DNA from: Edaphochlamys debaryana
Lineage: Eukaryota; Chlorophyta; Chlorophyceae; Chlamydomonadales
Length of the DNA stretch: 64,000 nt
Direction of reading: 5' to 3'
Assembly (NCBI GenBank): GCA_016858145.1
Contig: JAEHOE010000056.1
Coordinates: 558,001 to 622,000, forward strand
A model generated the notes under the pieces. It worked only from the letters and a program-made list of their open reading frames with translations, was not told the origin of the DNA and made no database searches. The position numbers and the translations under genes are program-made. Shown piece after piece: positions 57,368-64,000 of this stretch. Each line of letters begins with the position of its first letter. Positions within the stretch are counted from its first letter, which is position 1.

Positions 57368-60300
57368 TCACGCCGCCCCCACCAGCCCCGCCACCGGGTG
57401 CCCATCCAGCCCCGCCTTCCGCACCGCCGCCACCAACCGCTCCCGCAGCAGCGGCGCCGCCGCCGCCAGCGCCTCCTTGCCGCCGCCACCCGCCGCCGCC
57501 AACCGGTCCGCCAGCGCTTTGACCGCGCCGCTGCCGCCCTCGGGCTCAGGCCACTCGGTCAGGTTGCGGAACAGGTGCACCGCGTCCCTCCCGCCGCCCA
57601 CACCCTCGCCGCCCTCCGCCAGCAGGACTGCCACCCGCTCATGCACCGCCGCCACCAGCGCCGGCGGCGGCGCGATCGCCGCCGCCGAGCCTGCCGCCGC
57701 CGCCGGGGCGTCGGCGGCGCCGGCTGCCGTCGCGGCAGCGGCCGTGAACGCGCCCGACAGGCGGCTGAGCGTGGGCCCGTCCATCTTCGGCACGTGCGGC
57801 AGTACGGCATCCGCGATGCGGGCCCACACGCGCGCGTCCACTCCGCCCACCAGGCCCAGCGCGAGCGCGACGGACGCGAAGTTGCGGGACCCAAACTGTC
57901 CGGGCCCACGCAGGACCAGCAGGTCCCCAAGCAACCGCGGCAGGGCCCCGAACGGCCTGGGCCCGCCCGGGCCCGAGCCGGGCCCGGCAGGGCCCAGCGC
58001 CTGCGCCAGGCCCGTCGCCAGCATGGCCACCTCAGCACACGTCAGCGCCGGGACCCGGGGCGCCAGAGCGTCCGCCAGCGGCCGAAGCATGGAGGAGGCA
58101 GTGCCGTCAGCAGCGGCGGCGTCGGCGGCGAGCCTGGCGGCGGCGAAGGTGAGATCCAGCAGCGCCGCCGGCTCCATGTCGGCCAGCTGGGGCTGCAGCG
58201 CCGCCCACACGGCGCCCACCAGGCCCTCCCGCCCGCCGTCGAGGCGCGCGCCGCCCGCCAGCGCGTACGACCGCAGCACGGCGGCGGCGATGGCGGGCTG
58301 CAGCTCCGCCGCGTGGCGGGCGGTGAGGCGGGCGGTGGCGGCCCAGGCACCGGGGTGGGGCTCCGAGGCCAGGGCCAGGGCCTTGGCGATGGCGCGGAGG
58401 GAGCTCTGCAGGTTGGGGAGGGGAGGGAGTGGGAAGGGTTGAGGGGCGGCATCGGCGGCGTGAGAAGAAGCCGTTGTGCCCTCGGCTCCTAGAGCCCAGC
58501 AGGGGTCAACTCTTGCCCTGTGCTCTTGGCCCAACAGCCGCGAGACCGCAGCACCTCCTCCCTTTCCGCCTCCCTTCATCCCTTACACCCAACCGTGTCT
58601 ACGCACGCTCCCCGCCCCCCTCACCTGAGGCATGGAGTCGTCCACCTCGGGCTCGGCTCCGTCGCCCGACCCCACCGGCGCCGCGCCGCCCGCCTCCGGC
58701 TCCTCCCCCAGCGCCCGCAGCAGCTTCACCTCCGCCGCCGCCACCAGCCCCGGCCACAGCCGCGCCGCCAGCACATCCCCCTCAGCCGCTGCCCCTGCCG
58801 CCGCCGCCGCCGCGCCTGCCCCCGCCCCTGCCTGCGCCCGCGCGTGTTTGAGCTTGGCTGCCGCGAGCAGGAAGGCGGAGACGGTGCGGGGGTGGGCCTC
58901 GAGGATGGCGGAGGAGCCGCGGGGCCCGCGCGCCTCCAGTCGGGCGCACAGGGCCTCGATCAGGGCGGCGCTGGGGGCGGCCCCCGCCTCCGCCAGGCCC
59001 TGCAGGGCGGCGGCCAGCTGGGTCAGAGTGGCGCCCTCGACTCGCTCCTGAGAGGCGGGGGGCGGGGGGCAGGACGGCACGTGGTTAGGAGTGAAAGGGA
59101 TAGCGGAACGGGCCTCCCGGGGACAGGTGGCGATGGATGCGGGCCGGCCTGGCCACCCCCTCGCAGCCCCAGCCGCAGTAACACGCTGCCCCCAATGCGC
59201 CCGACACGGCCCTCCCAGGTCTCGACCACGCTCTGCCACGCCCCTTTCTAAGCCCCAGCCCCACCCCAGCCCCCACCTGCAGGAGCTGCAGCAGCGTCTC
59301 CGAGATGCGCCGGGCCAGCGCCGCGGGCGCAGAGGCCGCGGGCGTGGCCTGCGAGGGAGGGGAAGGGAGGGGTGGTGGGTTCAGCATTGTGGCCTCGGGT
59401 ACGGCCGTGGCGGGGTGCGCCCTGGAAACAATGCGCCCATGCGGCCCCTCAGTCAGCCCCTCAAAGCCGGGTCCTCGCCCTCGCAGGTGTCCTCTCAAAT
59501 CCGCCTCGTCACCTGTCCTTGCCACCCTGCCCTGCCCCGCCCCGCCCCGCCCCGCCCGGCCACCCCAGCTCGCCTGCCGGAGCCGCGGCAGCCGAGCCGC
59601 CGCGGTGCAGACCAGCGCTGCGTCCAGGTCCGACCCCACCTCCCGCAGCACCACCTGCCGGCATGGGAGGTGTAGTGGAGACGGTGAGGGAAGGGAGCAG
59701 TGCTTCAGGCAGGTCAAGGCTTGGCTAGAGGCGTAGGGAAGATCACTCGGAGCAGGAAAGAGGAGGGTGCCTTCACCGCCCGCGGCCCACACGCAGACCG
59801 CGTCAAACCCTTCACCTCATCCCAGCCAACGCTAACAACCCACCCTGCCCCTACTCCACCCCTAGTAAACCTACTGTGGCCCACACCCGATCCCCACTTC
59901 CGGACCCCACCTGCAGCTCGTGCAGGTCCCTGACCCCCGAGACCATGTCCTTCATCTCCGCGTGCAGCTCAGAGGCGGTGGGGGCGCCGCCGCCACCCCG
60001 CCGCCCGCCCCTGCCGCCGCCCCGCGGCCCACCCGGCCGCCCCGCCGCCCCCGCCTCGCGCAGGATCTCCGCGCCCACACGCACGTCGCGCCCCGACTCG
60101 TTCCACCGCTGCGGAGTGGAAGGTTTGGAGGAAAGGGTTGGCGAGAGGGGATGAGTGGGGGGGCCCCTTGCCCCGGAACACAACTCCCTCACACAGCGGA
60201 CACTGCCAGACTGCCCTGCCCCACCCCGCGTCAGCTTCACGCTCGTTACCATTCCTGCCCTTTCCGCCCGTGCACGAGTGCTGATGTGGGCTCCCGCCCC

Positions 60301-60961
60301 CGCTGCCCCTCACCCCACCTGCAGGTTGTCCCTGTTGGCCAGCTTGGACTTGTGGTGCCTGGTGAGGTTGGACTGGAACCTGTGGGGCGGGGAGCCGGGA
60401 CGTGACAGGCCTCAGCACCGCAGCCCGTCGCGGACCAGCCCAGCCCCAGCCGAGGCCCCTGCGACACCTGGCCGTGGGCTTCCTATGCCGTCTGCGCCCT
60501 ACGCCCCCTGCCTGTGACTCGTTTGCTTCTGGGCGATGTCAGCCACCCAGGCCTGTGCCCTGAACCCTACAGCGCAATCCTGGCACCTACTTCTCGGCGG
60601 CGGCTGAAGAGGTGGCGATGCCCCGCCGCTGCTGATCGCTCCCTCCTCGGAGCCGCTCCGAGAGGGGGCCCCACAGTGCCGACAGGCGGGACGTCACGCC
60701 CGCCCGCGGCCCCGACACGGCCCCAACGGTCTGGCTGGAGCTGCAGGCATTGCTGCAGCAGGGCTCCTCGGAGCTGGGCGGGAGCGTGCCCTCATGGAGG
60801 GTGGAGGGGCCGCAGGCGTCCACAAGGGAGGAGAGCGCCCGAGGGAGAGAGGAAGACTGCCGCTGAGGCAGACTAGAGCTACCGAGCGTTGCTCTCTGCA
60901 GCAGCACCGCGAGGGCACCGGCCGCCGCAGGGCGTGGGCCTGACAGAGCGAGGGCCGGCAT
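57368..60961 (-). CDS. Helical-repeat protein with probable organelle presequence
   Basis: Exons 60961-60591, 60379-60319, 60108-59911, 59654-59574, 59348-59277, 59047-58625 and 58405-57368 join in phase to 747 residues. The first 124 residues are Ser/Arg/Ala-rich and end in QQRRGIATSSAAAEK, which looks like a mitochondrial or plastid presequence. A basic patch follows (FQSNLTRHHKSKLANRDN). Residues about 260-747 are Ala/Leu-rich helical hairpins of roughly 35-40 residues (LTQLAAALQGLAEAG, NFASVALALGLVGG), recalling OPR/FASTK-like or heptatricopeptide RNA-binding solenoids. No RAP domain, W-x-L-A core or catalytic motif is visible, so RNA binding is inference. The intron after exon 4 has a GC donor (CAG|GCGAGC at 59573), needed for phase. 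It starts 745 bp from the divergent TsaD gene. Confidence 0.75.
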
Positions 60962-61706
60962 GGAGGGGTGGGAAGGGAGGGGAGGGGAGGAGCTTAGGGC
61001 ATGACTGCAAGCTGGACGGCCCCGTCATCTCGCACCAGTGACCAAACTTCTGTGACATGCCAAGCACGGCTTCCGGGGTGCAGGAGCGAGGCGTGCTGCG
61101 CTGATCAGAGCCTAGGATGGAAGCCACCGGGCTGCGCGTGCAGCCGACAGCTATCCAGACGCCTTTTCAAGCTCTCGAGGTTTGTGCCGGAGCAGGACGC
61201 GGCCTCACCAGCCTCCAGTAAGCTGAGCATCATCGCCGGCAGGCGAACTCAAAGCGAGTACACCAGCTGCCAACAATCTTGGGCTTTAGATGTGACGGAT
61301 TAGACTGGCGCGGTGTATGGCATACGCGCCAGGGCTCTGTGCGCGGCTGCCGACGACAGGCAGAGCAGCTCGCGAGCGGTGTATCACCCTAACGACCGGT
61401 CCTGTGTTTGCCCTAAGTGTGGGCGAGTTTATGTGCAACGCAGCTTGACCGGTGCTTGGCGTGCAGGAAGCGAGCACTGCATCTCGGCCCACTCTCGGGG
61501 CACGAAACCCGCGCCGCTGCGCCTGTGCAATTGCACATACGCTTCACGCAAATACAAATCATTAGGCGCAACTCTTACGTGTCCTCGTAGCGACCCAGTT
61601 GAGCTTGTGTGGCCGCCGCGGGCGCCGAGACCTGTGCCTTGTTGAATTGCCTATAGGCGCCATCTATAACGCACTAATTCTACGCCTCAACGCGCTGCAT
61701 CGCGCG
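60962..61706. promoter_or_regulatory. Divergent promoter region between helical-repeat and TsaD genes
   Basis: 745 bp between opposite start codons; no coding exon is supported here. Promoters of both genes are expected in this interval, but no specific motif was identified. Confidence 0.4.
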
Positions 61707-64000
61707 ATGGTGCGCGCAGCGCCGACCGGCGCCACCGCGTCCGGGCATGCGGCCCTCGTCGCAGCAGCCTCGCGGCGTCTGAGCGTGCTCGCATCGCTGG
61801 GCCTGTCACCGAAGCCCAAGCGCTTGCCCTACCTGAGCGCCAGTGCCGGTGCCGGACGTGAGGTGGCGGGTGAGAGCTCACCTTCTGGCGGGAAGAAGCT
61901 AGGCGGTCGCAGCGGTGTGCAGTGGCCCACGCCTGCCGCCGCCTGTGCCCCGCCCGCACGCCCCCAAACCCTAGCAACAACCTCCCGCCCTTCCCCCACC
62001 TCCCCGCAGCTCCCCTTGCGTTGCACGCTCTCTCCACGGCACCCTCAGCCGCCTCAGCGCCAGGCCTCGTGTGCTTGACCGCCTCGCCCGCGCCCCACCC
62101 CGCCTGGCGCCAAGCGCCCTCCGCCCGCGCCTTGGCCGCAGCCTGCTCCTCAGCCCCCTCCTCCTCCGCCCCGGCCTCCACAGCCTCCACCTCGCCTGCT
62201 GCCCCCGCCGCTCCCCCCGTCTCCGCCCCTCCCGCGGTGCTGGTGCTGGGCATCGAGTCCTCATGCGATGACACGGGGATCGCCGTGGTGGACTCGCAGG
62301 TGGGGCCGGACGGGGGCTGTGGGAGCGGGTGTATACGGTACACAGGGGTGTATACACGGCGTGGGGTCTAGGGTGCGAAGCCAGAGCCCTCGTGGCGAGG
62401 TCTCATCGGGGCCTCGAGGGCTGCAACTGGGCCAGTTCCTGGAGGAACGGCCCCCATAGGCTATGGCTAGCGACCAGCATGGGTGGCTGTGCGTGGACGC
62501 CTCCCTGTCTCGGCCCCGCGCTGACGTGTGTGCCTACGCGATTCATCTGTCCCTCCCCCGCCAGGGCCGGGTGCTGGGCGAGGCCATCGCCACTCAGGCG
62601 GACGTGCACGCGCAGTGGGGTGCGTGGGGGGCGAGTGCGGGGCTCGACAGGTCGCACGGGGCGTTCACACGGTGTGCCGTGTGGTGACTGCGTCCAGGCG
62701 TGCGAGTCCCGGCCTCAACGCCCGCCCCTTACTCCCCAATCCCGCCCCCACACCCCACACCCCACACCCCTACCCATCCCATCCCATCCCTTCCTTCCGC
62801 CAGGCGGCGTGGTGCCCAACCTGGCCCGTGACGCCCACGCCGCCGCCATCGACGCAGCCGTGGAGGCGGCGCTGGCGGCGGCCGGCGTGGGGCCGCAGCA
62901 GCTGGGGGCGGTGGCGGTGACCGTGGGGCCCGGGCTGGGGCTGTGCCTGCGGGTGAGCGGCGCGGCGGGAGGGGGGCCGGTGGGGGTGGGGGCTCTGAGG
63001 ATGCCGGGTGTGGGGTGCGGGTCCAGAGTGGGGGATCTGCGAGGGGACCGTACGGTACTCGCTCCCGTGCATCAACCTCAGCGTCCGGCCCCGCCGCTTC
63101 ACCCCTCCCCTCCCTGGCGCACCCCCCTCCCCTCAGGTGGGCGTGGCCAAGGCCCGCCAGATCGCCCGTACGCACCGCCTGCCCCTGGTTGCCGTACACC
63201 ACATGGAGGCGCACGCGCTCGTGGCGCGGCTGCCGGCGGCGGCGGCGGCGGCGGCGCGGCCCGCGGTCCGCATGGCGGCGGTGACGCTGGACCCGGCGGC
63301 GGCGCCGGGCACCGGGCCGGGGCCGGCGGCGGTGGCCGTGCAGGGGGCGGGAGCGGAGGGGGGCAGGGCGGCGGGGTCGGGCCGGTCAGAGCCGCCCATG
63401 GGGGTCCGCTTCGAGGACCCTGAGCCGGGGGCCGAGCCCTCCACCTCCGCACCCTCCTCCACCACCCCTGCTCTCGCCCCAGCCTCCACCACACTCCACA
63501 CTACACCCGGGCCCTCCAGCGCACCCGCAGCCGCAGCAACCCCCAGCACCTCGCAGGGGTCGTCCGCGCCCCTGGAGGGGGAGGGAGGGGACCGGCAGGT
63601 GGACGTGGCGGCGGTGGCTGCCGACCTGGTGGCGGCCGCCTCCGTGCCCTTCCCCTTCCTGTGCCTGCTGGTCAGCGGGGGACACAACCTGCTGCTGCTG
63701 GTGCGGGGCGTGGGCAGCTACGTGCAGCTGGGGACCACGGTGGATGACGCGCTGGGTGAGGATGGGGAGGGGGGTGGGGAGGGTGGTGGAGGGGGAAGGG
63801 AGGGCAGCTACGTGCCGCTGGGGACCACGGTCGATGATGCCCTGGGTGAGGAGGGAGGGAAAGGGGGCCTGGGAGGGGAGGTACTGTTGGGTAGGATGGG
63901 AGTGGAGTATCAAAAGGACTGGCCCAGACAGGCTAGCGCGGGGGTGCTTCTAAAAATATGTGAGTGTGGCAGGCCCCGCCAACGCCCCCCGACCCCCTCT
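61707..64000 (+). CDS. TsaD/Kae1-family tRNA threonylcarbamoyladenosine transferase, organelle type (3' partial)
   Basis: Transfers the threonylcarbamoyl group to A37 of ANN-decoding tRNAs. Exons 61707-61869, 62010-62299, 62565-62619, 62804-62952 and 63137-63755 join in phase; the gene runs off the window. After an Ala/Ser/Pro-rich presequence come [20 protein letters not shown] (nucleotide-binding start), [45 protein letters not shown], the metal-binding HHMEAH, and [15 protein letters not shown] with [10 protein letters not shown]. These fit the family well, and the presequence suggests the mitochondrial or plastid member (Qri7/OSGEPL1/GCP1-like) rather than cytosolic Kae1. An insert of about 110 Ala/Ser/Pro/Gly-rich residues separates HHMEAH from the SGGH motif, far longer than usual. 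Exon 5 may end at 63755 or 63845 because its end is duplicated. The ATG at 61707 is the best start but not proven. Confidence 0.85.
63713..63851 (+). repeat. 90-bp in-frame tandem duplication at the end of a TsaD exon
   Basis: GGCAGCTACGTG begins copies at 63713 and 63803, 90 bp apart. Both encode GSYV-[QP][10 protein letters not shown] and end in a GTGAGG donor (63756 and 63846). The 90 bases are open and in frame, so both splice choices keep the frame. Confidence 0.85.

Noticed and set aside
61313..61645. Plus-strand frame with two CxxC-like pairs (CVCPKCGRVY) near 61410
   Set aside because: A zinc-ribbon-like pair occurs, but the frame lacks further zinc ligands or an in-phase partner and lies in the divergent promoter of TsaD.

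Overview
The window looks like nuclear DNA of a chlorophyte green alga, most likely a core chlorophyte near Chlamydomonas or its Sphaeropleales/Chlamydomonadales relatives. The basis is: very high GC; many short GT-AG introns with GTGAGT/GTGCGT donors and CAG acceptors; long Ala/Gly/Pro-rich low-complexity protein segments; TGTAA poly(A) signals after several stops; and algal families (an OPR protein, an SPPP-type hydroxyproline-rich wall protein, a C-terminal MYND finger). No bacterial or organelle genome features, tRNA, rRNA or CRISPR array were seen. Exon models were built by hand from open frames, splice signals and phase agreement between neighbouring exons.

Layout, left to right: 4-5807 (-) a 19-exon Ala/Leu-rich helical-solenoid protein of unknown function; 7383-9167 (+) an organelle-type GNAT acetyltransferase; 10211-20048 (-) surface gene A, a giant protein with signal peptide, Pmp-like right-handed beta-helix repeats, a Cys-rich module and a multi-pass membrane domain; 20562-24308 (-) a Pro-rich-stalk, lectin-like, single-pass membrane protein; 25275-29604 (-) a 1237-residue protein with a C-terminal MYND-like finger; 30965-32432 (-) a small coiled-coil protein; 32988-38291 (+) a Tbc2-like OPR protein; 39127-39408 (+) a 93-residue single-span membrane protein; 41022-43602 (-) a putative EDD-motif glycosyltransferase; 46451-56651 (-) surface gene B, a paralogue of A; 57368-60961 (-) a helical-repeat protein with a probable organelle presequence; 61707-64000 (+) a TsaD/Kae1-family tRNA threonylcarbamoyltransferase, cut by the window edge.

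The most striking feature is the A/B pair. Both have the same uncommon architecture and matching intron phases, and parts are almost identical even in introns, while their N-terminal beta-helix exons are clearly diverged. Copy B carries two frame breaks, lacks the first membrane exon and has an in-frame stop, so I call it a pseudogene. It also carries a 1.2-kb insertion with a 7-bp target-site duplication and a long GGGGC minisatellite, each in an intron. Copy A carries one 4-bp tandem duplication that breaks its frame. Either both copies are decaying, or the assembly has indel errors; read data would decide. The lectin-like gene lies directly upstream of A on the same strand, so about 14 kb (10.2-24.3 kb) encodes two large cell-surface proteins.

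Two head-to-head gene pairs (32432/32988 and 60961/61707) share short divergent promoters. Organelle RNA functions recur: an OPR protein, an organelle-type helical-repeat protein and organellar TsaD.
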